Shown: positions 1 through 11,300 of the stretch, piece by piece
Position numbering within the stretch: position 1 is the stretch's first letter
How the letters are laid out: each line of letters opens with the position of its first letter
Assembly: GCA_902779875.1 (NCBI GenBank)
Contig: CACZCX010000004.1
Location: forward strand, 23,984 to 87,983
Length of the DNA stretch: 64,000 nucleotides
From: an uncultured Bacteroidales bacterium
GTDB taxonomy: Bacteria; Bacteroidota; Bacteroidia; Bacteroidales; Bacteroidaceae
Direction: 5' to 3'
Notes under the pieces: model-generated
The model's database searches: none
What the model was told of the DNA's origin: nothing
The model's input: the letters and a program-made list of their open reading frames with translations, nothing else
Program-made: the position numbers and the translations under genes

Positions 1-2
1 TT

Positions 3-2693
3 CTGGGAATGGGACTGATACTGACCGATGTATCCCTGTTCCATCGTCTTGCCAACTCCCGTTACAGCCTGCTGCCCTGGCGTATTGCTGCAGCACTGCT
101 GCTCCTGGGCGGACTTTTTGCAGGTTACAGGCACGTTCATATGTATAAGGTCGATGAGGGATTCAGGGCCGATATGATAGAACTTGACAACCGATACGTG
201 CACATAGGAGGCGCCGTGGCTGACTCATGCCGTCTGGATGTCACCCAGAACGGTGACTCGCTCAGCGTAAAAGCCCATTTGACGGTAAGCCCCAAGGAGA
301 ACACCTCACAGCTGGTGTTCACCCTCAACCCCGGATTCGGTATCAGTAACGTGAGCGCTGCCGGACACAGCATGAGCTATGAGAGGCTCATGCACCTTAT
401 AGTACTGACATTCCCTGAGCCGCTGTCTGCCGGCGAGCCGGTGGAGCTCCTTATGGAGTACGGCGGTATGGCCGACGAGCGTATCTGTTATCTCGATATA
501 TCCGATGAGAAGATGGTTGAGAACAGCAAGGTTCTCTCCATGCTCAACGTAGGCAAGCGTTATCTTTTCCAGGACAGGGATTATACCATGCTCACTCCCG
601 AGAGTTACTGGTATCCGCGTCCCGGTGTGGCATACAGTAACGAGAGCCCCGAGTGGCAGTTGTCATATTTTACCGGATTCACTGTCAGCGTGACTCCCAA
701 TCCCGGACTCAGGCCTATCTCACAGGGCTCCTGCACAGCCAGTACCGACTCCACAATGTTCACATTCAGGCCGGAGTCACCGCTGCCGTCGGTATCGCTC
801 ATGATAGGAGACTACAGCCCCAAGTCAATCACCGTGGACTCCACTGAGTATACGGTATGGAAACTGGGGGAGTGGGACGACCAGTTCTCTGTGTTTGACT
901 CCATCAGTGACACCGTACCTTATATCATACGTGACACACGCCGTACCATGGAACTGAATGTTGACATGAAGTATCCGTTCAGCCGTTTCTCCATAATCGA
1001 GGTTCCGGCGCACTTCACATCATACAAGCGCGTGTTCACATCGGCCTACGAACAGCTTCAGCCTGAGATGGCCCTCGTACATGAGAGAGGTTATGACATG
1101 AGGATGTTCCAGTTCGAGAACATGAAACGTCAGTACTCCGGCGGAATGGGTCCCGGCCGTCGCCGTAACCAGAACATGTCGGATAAGGAGATACTGAACA
1201 ACATGCTGGTGAGCGCCGTATACTTCATGATGCAGTCCGGTGATTTCTCGGGTTCCAACCGTGGCGGACAGTTTACCATGACACAGGTTGACAATCCGTA
1301 CTATTTCCGTCCGTTGTTCTACAACTTCAGGTACAACATCTATTCATCGGACTGGCCTATGGCAAACCGAATGGTGGAGTCCGTCACCACCGCAGGTACA
1401 GACCAGGGATCGGCCTGGATAAGACGTATGAACGGACTCTCCGAGGATGAGAAAGCCCTCATCCTGATGGGCAAGTACGGATTCGACCGAATCATGTCGG
1501 ACCAGGAGTGGGAGGACCTGGCGGATAATGCGCTGGCTCTCAAGACTAAGGATTTCTTTGCTCCCATATCGGCCGTGATGGGTTATGAGGCTATGGTTGA
1601 TTCCATAACCGCATGGAGTAGGGAGAAGGAGTTCACCAACGTATCGTTTGACTGGATTCTGGACCGCATACAGAGTCATTCAGGCGTGAGTCTCAAGGAT
1701 AAGATCGAGGCATGGAATCAGCCTGCAAGGCTCTCCTGCTACAAGATAGGCACTCCCCAGCTTATAACCGTTACGACCGATACGGCCGATATCTACCAGG
1801 CGGAGGTAACGCTTGAGAACATATCGGACAACCCCGGTTACGTGAACCTGGAGTTTATGTTCTACGAGCTGGAGAACGCAGGTGACGAGGATAAACCCAC
1901 CAGCATGGTGGTAAGCGTGGGAGCGCACGAGACCCGCAGGATCGTGACCCACTGGTTCAACTCTCCCAGCGTGATAACCATAAACACCATGCTCTCATCG
2001 AACCTGCCGCATGACGTAAGCCTGAACAATGCCGACTGGAGCACCAACATAGCCCAGGAGCTTACTCCCGAGGGCGTCTATACCATACGCGGTGGCGTGG
2101 ACAACGCATCGGAGGGTGAGATCATCGTTGACAATGAGGATGCCAGCCTGTTCTCTCTGTCAAGACCGCTCAGGACCGGATACCTCTCCAAGTGGATAGA
2201 CAAGGCCAGGGAGAACAAAAACGAGTTCGTATACGAGGGATTCTCCGATTGGCGTACCTACAGCCAGTGGACCCTTGTTACCGACCAGAAACTCTATGGT
2301 GACTACATACGCTCGGCTTATATCATATCGCCGGGTGACGGTGCCCAGTACGCACGCTGGAGCGTCCCCGTGCCGGTTGCAGGCGTATATGACGTCTTTT
2401 TCCATGTGTCAAGCAGTCTCTACGAGAACAACCGTAACCGCCGTTGGAACAATAACTTCAACAACGGACGTAACAACAACGGCCGCCGTGTGACCAATGA
2501 CTACAACTTTGAGATAGAGCAGTTCAATATGCAGGACCGCGTATCGCTCAACATGTTCCGCGCCGAGGACGGCTGGAACCTGCTGGGAACGTTCCGGTTC
2601 GAGGCCGACACAGTGAATGTAACGCTTAACAACCGCTCCGGCGTAACCGTGATTGTGGCCGATGCCGTTAAGCTGGTTAAACGGGAAAGATAA
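3..2693 (+). CDS. ABC permease-associated M1-peptidase-like protein with C-terminal golvesin-type domain (5' partial)
   Basis: The reading frame is open to the window edge, so the N-terminus is missing; an ATG at 9 is internal or accidental. One membrane helix (about residues 24-41 counted from that ATG) is followed by a large extracytoplasmic region that resembles the M1-aminopeptidase-like half of Bacteroidota ABC-2 permease/peptidase proteins. I see no HExxH zinc motif, so it is probably not an active peptidase. The last 140 residues or so look like a golvesin/Xly-type beta-sandwich (GWNLLGTFRF followed by VADAVKL), with an Asn/Arg-rich insert inside. It lies 15 nt upstream of tolC in the same operon. 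Inference: the missing part is the ABC-2 membrane domain, and this protein partners the ATPase domain encoded at 8375-13075. Confidence 0.6.
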   Translation: MGMGLILTDVSLFHRLANSRYSLLPWRIAAALLLLGGLFAGYRHVHMYKVDEGFRADMIELDNRYVHIGGAVADSCRLDVTQNGDSLSVKAHLTVSPKENTSQLVFTLNPGFGISNVSAAGHSMSYERLMHLIVLTFPEPLSAGEPVELLMEYGGMADERICYLDISDEKMVENSKVLSMLNVGKRYLFQDRDYTMLTPESYWYPRPGVAYSNESPEWQLSYFTGFTVSVTPNPGLRPISQGSCTASTDSTMFTFRPESPLPSVSLMIGDYSPKSITVDSTEYTVWKLGEWDDQFSVFDSISDTVPYIIRDTRRTMELNVDMKYPFSRFSIIEVPAHFTSYKRVFTSAYEQLQPEMALVHERGYDMRMFQFENMKRQYSGGMGPGRRRNQNMSDKEILNNMLVSAVYFMMQSGDFSGSNRGGQFTMTQVDNPYYFRPLFYNFRYNIYSSDWPMANRMVESVTTAGTDQGSAWIRRMNGLSEDEKALILMGKYGFDRIMSDQEWEDLADNALALKTKDFFAPISAVMGYEAMVDSITAWSREKEFTNVSFDWILDRIQSHSGVSLKDKIEAWNQPARLSCYKIGTPQLITVTTDTADIYQAEVTLENISDNPGYVNLEFMFYELENAGDEDKPTSMVVSVGAHETRRIVTHWFNSPSVITINTMLSSNLPHDVSLNNADWSTNIAQELTPEGVYTIRGGVDNASEGEIIVDNEDASLFSLSRPLRTGYLSKWIDKARENKNEFVYEGFSDWRTYSQWTLVTDQKLYGDYIRSAYIISPGDGAQYARWSVPVPVAGVYDVFFHVSSSLYENNRNRRWNNNFNNGRNNNGRRVTNDYNFEIEQFNMQDRVSLNMFRAEDGWNLLGTFRFEADTVNVTLNNRSGVTVIVADAVKLVKRER

Positions 2694-2708
2694 AATACAA
2701 ACTTATAT

Positions 2709-4199
2709 ATGAAACGAAAATTACTATTGATGACGGCAGTCATGGCGCTCACGACAGCGTCAGTGCCGGGGACCGATGCCAGGGCGCAGATAGTCCTTAC
2801 TATGGAGGATGCGTTGGAGTACAGTTCACTTCACAACCCTGATCTGATCAACTCCCGTATGAGCATGGAACGTTACGAACAGAACCTGATTGCCCAGAAG
2901 GCGTCGCTCAAGTCGAGGTTCTCCCTTAACCTGCAGCCTATCACTTTCTCGCAGTCACGTCAGTTTGACAACCGTTTCTCCGACTGGTACACCAACCGCT
3001 CGCTGTCATCGTCGGGAACATTCAGCATCTCTCAGCCCATTATCTGGACCGATGCCACTCTGTCACTGAACAACAGCCTGTCATGGCAGAGAAACGAGTC
3101 CTCTATCAACGGAGGTACAAGCAACCAGGCATTCAGTAACAGTCTTTACCTTAGTCTGACACAGCCTATCTTCACCTACAACAGGACCAAGATGAACCTG
3201 CGCCAGATCGAGATGAACTACGAGAACGCACGCATAAGCTACGCTTTGCAGCTGCTTAACGTGGAGCGCAACATCACAAGCCAGTTCTACAGCCTGTTCA
3301 TGTCACAGCAGAACCTTGAGATCAGTGAGTCTGAGCTGGAGAATGCCGAGAAGAACTTCAATATCATCAAGGATAAGGTTGAGGCAGACCTGGTGACTAA
3401 GGATGAATACTACCAGGCAGAGCTTAACCTGGCCCAGTCCCGCTCAAGCCTTGAGAACCAGAGGGTAAGCCTGGAGAATGCCAAGGATAACTTCAAGCAG
3501 GCTCTCGGTATTCCTTTGGATGAGGATATAAGGGTGGTATGCGATGTTGAGGCTGAGCCGGTCCTGGTAAGCTTTGACAAGGCTCTTGAGAGTGCCACTA
3601 CCACCAGACTGGAACTCAGACAGCGCGAGATATCACGCGAACAGCAGGAGATGTCCATGATACAGGTCAAGGACAATGACAGCTTTAGCGGTAACATATC
3701 ACTTTCACTGGGTGTCATGGGTGACGATCCGGATTTCCCGCATATCTATGACAATCCCACGAACAACCCGCGCGTATCGGTCTCATTCAGCGTACCTATC
3801 TTTGACTGGGGCGCACGCAAGGCTCGCATCAAGGCCGCTGAGATAGAACGCAAGATGTTCGAACTGAGCGCTGAGGAGGAGCTTAAGAGCATTGAGATGA
3901 ACGTACGCAGCACCTGCCGCAGCCTTGACAACCTGCTCGGACAGATAGCGATCGCTGAGCAGAGTCAGAAAAACGCACAGCTTACCTATGACCTCAACGA
4001 GGAGCGTTACCGCAACGGCGAGCTCACAGGTATGCAGATGAACCAGTTCCAGACTCAGCTGTCCAACAGCAAGATGTCATACACACAGGCTATCATCAAC
4101 TATAAGGTCCAGCTTCTGAACATCAAGATCCTGACCCTCTATGATTTTGAGAAGGATGCCCCCGTGGTACCCATAACCTATGATCGGAATAATAAGTAA
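2709..4199 (+). CDS. TolC-family outer membrane efflux protein
   Basis: A 496-residue protein with a signal peptide (residues 1-27, ending near ARAQ) and two repeated TolC/OEP halves rich in Gln, Asn and Ser. Long alpha-helical heptad stretches lie around residues 190-270 and 380-470. Family role: the trimeric outer-membrane duct of a tripartite efflux or type I export complex. It starts 15 nt after the previous stop and ends 12 nt before the adaptor gene, so it is co-transcribed with its probable partners (adaptor 4212-5270, RND pumps at 5283 and 8375). Substrate cannot be inferred. Confidence 0.92.
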   Translation: MKRKLLLMTAVMALTTASVPGTDARAQIVLTMEDALEYSSLHNPDLINSRMSMERYEQNLIAQKASLKSRFSLNLQPITFSQSRQFDNRFSDWYTNRSLSSSGTFSISQPIIWTDATLSLNNSLSWQRNESSINGGTSNQAFSNSLYLSLTQPIFTYNRTKMNLRQIEMNYENARISYALQLLNVERNITSQFYSLFMSQQNLEISESELENAEKNFNIIKDKVEADLVTKDEYYQAELNLAQSRSSLENQRVSLENAKDNFKQALGIPLDEDIRVVCDVEAEPVLVSFDKALESATTTRLELRQREISREQQEMSMIQVKDNDSFSGNISLSLGVMGDDPDFPHIYDNPTNNPRVSVSFSVPIFDWGARKARIKAAEIERKMFELSAEEELKSIEMNVRSTCRSLDNLLGQIAIAEQSQKNAQLTYDLNEERYRNGELTGMQMNQFQTQLSNSKMSYTQAIINYKVQLLNIKILTLYDFEKDAPVVPITYDRNNK

Positions 4200-4211
4200 A
4201 AAGACAAGTAT

Positions 4212-5270
4212 ATGAAATCAGGAATCAGCGCAGTAACACTGACAGCGCTTGCACTCCTCACAGTAGGGTGCAGGCAGGAGAACACCATGAACCGTAATGA
4301 GATACCCACACCGGTATCAGTATCGGACATCACCTACGGTTCAATAAGCAGGATATTCACCACCAACAGCACGGCCGTATCGAATGCCGAGGCTGAGCTC
4401 ACTACCGAGATGGCCGGTAAGTACCACCTCCAGAAGAACCCCGCCACCGGCAAGCCCTACAAGCTGGGTGACAAGGTAAAGAAGGGTGCCCTCATAATAC
4501 GTATTGAGGACAAGTCATATGAGAACGGCATCTCTATAGAGACCAAGCGTCTCAACCTGGAGCTGGCAGAGCAGGAGCAGGTCAAGACCAAGTCACTCTA
4601 TGACAAGGGCGGTGCCACTCTTACCGAGGTCAAGAACTCCGATATCAAGATCATGAACTCGCGTCTGGATTATGAGAACGCCGAGATGAATCTTGAGAAG
4701 ATGAACATACGCGCTCCGTTTGACGGCGTCATAGTGAACCTGCCTCATTTCTCGAACGAGGCCAAGGTCAACAGCGGTACATCGGTCGTAACCATCATGG
4801 ACTACAGCTCCATGCTGCTTGAGATCAACCTGCCTGAGAGCGCCATCAGTGAGGTTAAGGTAGGCCAGAAGGCTAACATAACCCATTATACGCTCCCCGG
4901 TGACACCATCATAGGTGAGATCACCGAGCTCTCTCCGGCCATCAGCTCAGAGACACGTACCTTCAAGGGCAAACTCGTTATCGACAACAGGAACCTGCTC
5001 ATAAGACCGGGTATGTTCGTAAAGGCCGATATCGTAACCGAGAGCCACGAGTCGACAATCGTAATCCCCAAGAACATAGTACGCAACGAGCGTAACCGCC
5101 GCACCGTATTCGTAGTGGACCAGGGCATAGCAAGAGCCAAGCAGGTAAGACTGGGCCTGGAGGAGAAGAACCGCGTAGAGGTACTCGGCGGACTTGATAA
5201 GGACGACCAGCTGGTAATCCGTGGTTTTGAGACCCTGAGAGACGGTTCTAAGGTTAAGATTCAAAGATAA
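4212..5270 (+). CDS. RND efflux periplasmic adaptor (membrane fusion protein), lipoprotein
   Basis: A 352-residue HlyD/AcrA-type adaptor. The N-terminus is a lipoprotein signal peptide with lipobox LTVGC (Cys about residue 20), so the protein is probably lipid-anchored. The order is the usual one: a biotinyl-lipoyl-like half (about 70-100), a short helical hairpin (about 110-150), the second lipoyl half with APFDGVIVNLP (about 165-180), then beta-barrel and membrane-proximal domains (VIPKNIVRNERNRRTVFVVD near 275-295). It would connect the TolC channel (2709-4199) to the RND pumps downstream. Gaps to both neighbours are 12 nt. Confidence 0.92.
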   Translation: MKSGISAVTLTALALLTVGCRQENTMNRNEIPTPVSVSDITYGSISRIFTTNSTAVSNAEAELTTEMAGKYHLQKNPATGKPYKLGDKVKKGALIIRIEDKSYENGISIETKRLNLELAEQEQVKTKSLYDKGGATLTEVKNSDIKIMNSRLDYENAEMNLEKMNIRAPFDGVIVNLPHFSNEAKVNSGTSVVTIMDYSSMLLEINLPESAISEVKVGQKANITHYTLPGDTIIGEITELSPAISSETRTFKGKLVIDNRNLLIRPGMFVKADIVTESHESTIVIPKNIVRNERNRRTVFVVDQGIARAKQVRLGLEEKNRVEVLGGLDKDDQLVIRGFETLRDGSKVKIQR

Positions 5271-5282
5271 ACTTGAGGTAGG

Positions 5283-8200
5283 ATGAAAAAACTGGTAAGT
5301 TGGGCAGTCCGTAACCCGGTCACCGTCACCATGGCGGTACTGGCTATACTGCTGCTCGGAAAAATATCATATGACAGGCTGAGCGTGGAACTGCTCCCGA
5401 GCATGAACAGCCCGCGTCTGTTCGTTGAGATAGATGCAGGCGAGCGTCCGCCCGAAGAGATAGAGAAACAGTTCGTCCGCAGCATGGAATCCCAGATAGC
5501 GCGTCAGAGTGACGTGCGCTCGGTATCATCGGTCGTAAAGGTAGGTACTGCCCGTATAACCGTCGAGTACGCCTGGAGAAAGAACATGGACGAGGCGTTC
5601 CTGGATCTGGAGAAAGCCATGAGCAGTTTCTCGCAGGACAGCCGTGTCACGGACCTCAGGATATCGCAGAAGGATCCCACCACAGCTCCTATCATGATCA
5701 TCGGTTTCTCCAACCCGGATATAACCGATATGGCCGAGCTGCGCAAGGTGGCTGACTCATATGTATGCAACGAACTCATGAGAGTGGAGGGCGTGGCCGA
5801 TGTCTCACTGGCCGGTGACGAGTTCACCAACCTAATCATCGAGGCCGATCCCTACAAGCTCCAGGCTTTCGGCATAACCGTTGACAATATCTCGTCACGT
5901 ATCCAGGAGAACAACCAGAGGGTATCGGGCGGAAGGATATCGGAACAGGGTTTCCAGTATCTGGTGACCGGTTCCAACACCCTGACCGATGAGTTCGCGT
6001 TCGGCAATATCATTGTAGGTTACAAGAACACCGAGGCCGGACAGGGCCGTCAGATAGGTGAGTTCGAGTCGGCCAGCATGGCCCCCATCTACCTGCGTGA
6101 CGTAGCCGACATCCGCTTTGAGAACCGCGAGCCTGAGAATATAGTAAGGGTGAATGGCAACCGCAGCATAGGCATATCGGTATTCAAGGAGATGGACTAC
6201 AACACCGTCAAGGCTGTTGACGGAGTCAAGACAAGCCTTGCCAAGATACAGAAGTCTCTGCCCGGTTATGATTTCAGGATCATAAGCGACCAGGCGACCT
6301 TCATCAACAACTCCATAGGTGAGGTCAAGAACAGCGCCCTGCTGGGTATACTGCTGGCTGTAATCGTGCTGTTCGTGTTCCTGCGCAGGATAGGGACCAC
6401 CCTTATTGTGGCTGTGTCAATACCTGTATCCATCATCGCTACCTTCAACCTCATGTTCTTCAGCGGTCTGACCATAAACATACTGACCCTGGGAGGACTT
6501 GCGCTAGGTGCGGGTATGCTTGTGGATAACGCCATCGTGGTCATAGAGAGCATATTCCGTAACCAGGAACGTGGGCTCTCGGTCCGTGATGCTGCTGTGA
6601 CCGGAACATCCGAGGTTGCCGGTGCCGTATCGGCATCGACCCTTACCACCATCGTGGTGTTCCTGCCTATCGTATATCTGCACGGAGCCACAGGTGAGCT
6701 GTTCAAGGATGAGGCGTGGACGGTGACATTCTCACTGATATCGTCACTCTTTGTGGCCATCCTGGTCATTCCTACGCTTTATGAGCGCATATTCTCACGT
6801 AAGAAAAGACAGCCGGTCAAGAATTTCAGCTCAATCAACATCACGGGATACTCCCAGTTCCTCAAGAAACTGGTTGAGAAACGCTGGATGGTCATACTCT
6901 GCTCACTTATCCTGGTCGTAGGAACTGTGTTCCTGCTCCCGTTCGTGGGTACCGAGTTCATGCCTAAGACCGATGCGAACACCATCAACGTGAAGGTCCG
7001 TATGGCCGAGGGTACCAGTCTGGAGCGTACATCATCGACGCTTGAGAGCATTGAGAACCTGGTATACGACCTCTCACAGGATCCCGATTGCGTCATCTAC
7101 ACCCATGTGGGCCCCGGTGCGTCATCACAGAACCTGGATTTTGAGGGCGAGAATACAGCTACCCTCAAGATACAGCTCTCCAAGGCATCGGCCGTAACCC
7201 CCGATTATCTTACCGAGGTGCTCTCGTCATACATAGACGGAGTGGAGGGTATGGAACTCTCATTCACACAGGATGAAAACTCCCTGAACTCCATGATGGG
7301 AACCGAGGATGCTCCGCTCGTTGTGGAGATAAAGGGTGAGGACCTGGACCTTCTTGCAGCCCTGACTGCTCAGGTCAAGACCGCGGTTGACTCAATCGAC
7401 TGCCTCTATAACGTGGAGAGCTCGCTGGCAGGCGGTGCACCGGAGATCATCATCACCGTGGACCGTGCCCTGGCAGGTATGAACAATATCAACGTATCGA
7501 CCATAATCACCCAGATTCAGCAGCATCTCGCCGGTCGTGAAGCCGGTCAGATGGACTACAAGGGCGATATGAGGGATATCAGTATCAAGGTTCCCGGCGT
7601 GTCACTCTCTGACCTGAACAATATGGTCATTACATCGGGCCAGAAGGATTTCCGCCTTGTGGAGCTCGCTCAGATAAGCGAGAGCACCGCACCCAAGGAG
7701 ATATCACGACTCAACCAGAACCGTGTGACCCGCGTCACTGCCGATATAGACGAGTCCGTATCACTTGACAAGGCTGCACAGCGCACAAGGGAGGCCGTTC
7801 AGGGTATTGAACTGCCTCAGAACTACTCCATAACCGTGACAGGTGAGGAGGAGCGCAGAGCCGAATCCATGAACAGCCTGCTGTTGGCACTCGTACTGTC
7901 AATAGTACTGGTATACATGGTTATGGCATCGCAGTTCGAGTCACTGCTGCATCCGTTCACCATCCTGCTTACCATTCCTCTGGCATTGGTGGGAGCGGTG
8001 CTTATGTTCCTTGTGACAGGCATAACAGTGAATATAATGGGTATCATAGGTATGGTGATGCTTGCAGGTATCGCGGTTAACAACTCCATCATACTTGTAG
8101 ACCGTATAGGACAGCTCAAGGAGTCTGGACTGAGTCTTACCGATGCCATCGCCGAGGCAGGACAGCAGCGAATCCGTCCTATCCTCATGACCAGCCTTAC

Positions 8201-8378
8201 CACCATCCTGGCACTCGTGCCTATGGCACTTGGACTGGGCGACGGTGCATCACTGAGCTCACCTATGGCCATTGCCGTGATAGGCGGTCTGTTCACATCG
8301 ACTCTTCTGAGCCTTGTGGTGATACCTTGTGTTTATTACGTATTTGAGAGCGCCAAGATTAGAATAACCGGAAAATGA
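5283..8378 (+). CDS. RND-family efflux inner-membrane pump (AcrB/HAE1-like)
   Basis: A 1031-residue protein of normal RND length with 12 predicted helices and two large periplasmic loops. TM1 begins with VRNPVTVTMAVLAI; the TM4 proton-relay segment reads GAGMLVDNAIVVIESI, keeping one Asp where AcrB has two, and the TM10 segment reads MLAGIAVNNSIILVD. Single-Asp variants like this are, as far as I recall, common among Bacteroidota pumps. Role: proton-driven export through the adaptor and TolC encoded upstream. Its stop overlaps the start of the next pump gene by 4 nt (ATGA), which suggests translational coupling and possibly a two-pump heteromeric assembly. Substrate unknown. Confidence 0.93.
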   Translation: MKKLVSWAVRNPVTVTMAVLAILLLGKISYDRLSVELLPSMNSPRLFVEIDAGERPPEEIEKQFVRSMESQIARQSDVRSVSSVVKVGTARITVEYAWRKNMDEAFLDLEKAMSSFSQDSRVTDLRISQKDPTTAPIMIIGFSNPDITDMAELRKVADSYVCNELMRVEGVADVSLAGDEFTNLIIEADPYKLQAFGITVDNISSRIQENNQRVSGGRISEQGFQYLVTGSNTLTDEFAFGNIIVGYKNTEAGQGRQIGEFESASMAPIYLRDVADIRFENREPENIVRVNGNRSIGISVFKEMDYNTVKAVDGVKTSLAKIQKSLPGYDFRIISDQATFINNSIGEVKNSALLGILLAVIVLFVFLRRIGTTLIVAVSIPVSIIATFNLMFFSGLTINILTLGGLALGAGMLVDNAIVVIESIFRNQERGLSVRDAAVTGTSEVAGAVSASTLTTIVVFLPIVYLHGATGELFKDEAWTVTFSLISSLFVAILVIPTLYERIFSRKKRQPVKNFSSINITGYSQFLKKLVEKRWMVILCSLILVVGTVFLLPFVGTEFMPKTDANTINVKVRMAEGTSLERTSSTLESIENLVYDLSQDPDCVIYTHVGPGASSQNLDFEGENTATLKIQLSKASAVTPDYLTEVLSSYIDGVEGMELSFTQDENSLNSMMGTEDAPLVVEIKGEDLDLLAALTAQVKTAVDSIDCLYNVESSLAGGAPEIIITVDRALAGMNNINVSTIITQIQQHLAGREAGQMDYKGDMRDISIKVPGVSLSDLNNMVITSGQKDFRLVELAQISESTAPKEISRLNQNRVTRVTADIDESVSLDKAAQRTREAVQGIELPQNYSITVTGEEERRAESMNSLLLALVLSIVLVYMVMASQFESLLHPFTILLTIPLALVGAVLMFLVTGITVNIMGIIGMVMLAGIAVNNSIILVDRIGQLKESGLSLTDAIAEAGQQRIRPILMTSLTTILALVPMALGLGDGASLSSPMAIAVIGGLFTSTLLSLVVIPCVYYVFESAKIRITGK

Positions 8379-11300
8379 AGTTTAAGTCTTTCATTGACAG
8401 AAGAGTAACTATATGCATGCTTCTGGTGGCGCTCACGCTGCTGGGATACTTCTCGTACAAGCAGTTGCCGGTTGAGCTGCTGCCCAATACGGAACTGCCC
8501 CAGCTTTATGTGACGGCCTCGTCAAGAAGCGACCTCACTCCGGCTTACATGGAGCAGCAGGTGGTCATACCCCTTGAGGGAGCCATCAGCGCTGTAGGTG
8601 GTGTGGAGAACATGGAATCGACGGCATCGGGCCGACAGGGATCCATAAGGGTTGACTTCAAGCGTGGAACCAACCTCAAGATGACCACTGTCAAGCTACA
8701 GGAGAAAATCAGTTCCATACGTTCCGATTTTCCGTCCGATGTCACAGTCAATGTCCAACAGGCCAATGTAAACGGAATCAGCAACCAGTTCATGTCGCTT
8801 CAGGTGCGTGGATCGGGTGGTGTGGACCGTCTGAGAGCCATCGTGGACAAGGATGTGGTTCCCAGACTTGAGAGTATTGACGGCATTGCCGGAGTTACTG
8901 TGTATGGCGGTAGGGTCAAGTCCATTGAGATAAGGTCCAACCCTGAGGCCATGCAGGCTCTGCATATATCGAACTCACAGATAAGCCAGGCTCTGAGCCA
9001 GTACAACCAGGATCGTACGTTCCTGGGCTTTATCAGTGAGCCCGACAAGAAGTATTACGTGCAGCTTGACGCCAACTATGATGACGTCTCACAGGTAGAG
9101 AACCTGGTGGTGGCACAGGGCCCCGTCTATCTTAAGAACGTGGCCACGGTGTTCTTTGACTACAAGGAGGAGACTACCATAAGCCGTGTGAACGGAATGG
9201 ACGCCATCTCCGTGTCACTGGTGAACGGATCGGGTGAGAACCTTCTGGATCTCTCCAAGCGTACGCTTAAGCGCATAGAGGAGGTGAACCGCGAGGTTGC
9301 CGCCCAGGACCTTCAGCTGGTCATCCAGTCCAACTCGGCCGATCAGATAAGCAACAACATATCGCAGATCGTGAAACTGGCCCTGATAGGAGGTCTTCTG
9401 GCTATAGTGGTACTGTGGTTCTTCCTTCAGAACTTCAGCCTGGTGTTTTTCATCGCACTCTCCATCCCGGTTTCAATATTATCGGCATTCAACATATTCT
9501 ATGCGGCCGATGTCTCCATAAATACCCTTACCCTGATAGGTATGGCTCTGGCTATCGGTATGTTGCTGGATAGCAGTATAGTGGTGCTGGAGAACATATA
9601 CCGTCTGGCCTCTATGGGAATGCCGCCCAGACTGGCGGCCCTGCAGGGTGTCAAGGAGGTGCGTAAGGCCCTTATAGCCTCTACGCTAACCACCATTACG
9701 GTCTTCCTGCCGTTCGTATTCTCCGATGAGCCCATGATCAAGCTCCTTGGTAGGAACATAGGTATCTCCATCATATCCACGCTCATATTCTCGCTGTTCG
9801 TGGCTGTGACGTTCATACCTATGGCGACAGCAGCCATGATGGAACGCGGAGGCGGCGTGAGCGTGTTCTTCCGCAAGATGTCCATTCACGACCGTCCGCT
9901 GCAGATGTACTCCACACTGCTCAAGACCTGTCTGCGTGATCCCGGACCTACCATCGGAACGGCAGTAGCGGTGCTTGTGATAGCCTTCATATTCGCGCTT
10001 TCACGTAACACCGGTCAGAACCGTCAGATAGACAGTGATCGTATCAACGTGAACATAACCATGCCCAGCGGAAGCACCATTGAGGAGACCGATGCAGCCA
10101 CTGCCACACTTGAGGAGCGTTTGGACAGCCTTGTCTACAAGAAGGATGTCATAAGCCGCATCCAGGAGGACCAGGCCTCGATCACCGTGACGCTCAAGGA
10201 GGGTTACAACAAGAAGGGTGGTGTGACCATCAGCCAGCTTGTGGAGCAGCTCAGCGATGAGCTTGCCCTGGAGAATGAGATCGATGTACGTGTAACCCCG
10301 GGTTATGCCCGCGGCAACCAGAGCGCATCGGGACTCAGCTCCCTGACCCGTTTCATGAGCGTGCTCGGCGTGGGCGACAATACCGAGAGAATAGTTGTGA
10401 AGGGTTCCGATACCGAGACCATGCGTGTGGTATCCAACAACCTGCGATACTATCTGGAACAGTTGGATTTTGTACGTGACGTCAGGGTCGACAACCCGGG
10501 CGGACGCCGTGAGGTGCAGCTCACATTCGATCCCGTGACGCTGGCATCGTACAACATATCCAACCAGGCTATCACCACCGCGCTCGGTTCGTTGAACCGC
10601 TCCACCAGCACGGGAGCCAGCTTCAAGGTAGGTACTGATGAGTATGACATCGTCATCATGGAGGACCTTACCGAGGAAGAGGAGGAGATGGGACGTTGGG
10701 AGAAGACTCTCGATGACCTGCGTCGTGTGGTTGTGACCGATGCAAACGGCGGCACACACGAGCTCCAGCAGCTTGCCAATATCCGTCTGAGCCGCGGCCC
10801 GTCGGAGGTAAGGCGCGTGAACCGTGACCGCAGGGTCAACGTGACCTATTCCATATCACAGAGTGAGGACCTGCCCAAGGATGTGCTTGACGGCTATCAC
10901 GAGCAGATTGATGACCTGATCGCCAACTACAACCTGCCTTCGGGTCTGGCACTCGAGGCACAGCGCGGCGATGACTCCACCAGCGAGTTCAAGTTCCTGA
11001 TACTGGCATCGATCATACTCATATTCATGATATTGGCATCGGCCTTCGAGTCACTCACAACGCCTATTGTATTGCTGTTCTCCATACCTCTGGCCGCCAT
11101 CGGTTCGCTGCTCGCCCTGCTCCTGTCGGGTAACAGCCTGATGAACGCCAACACCCTGACCGGATTCCTTATCCTGCTGGGTATAGTGGTGAACAACGGT
11201 ATCATACTCATAGACTACTCGTCGACACTGCGCCGTCGTGGCTATGGCCGTATGAGAGCCATCATGACCAGCGGTTACTCGCGTCTGAGACCTATCTGTA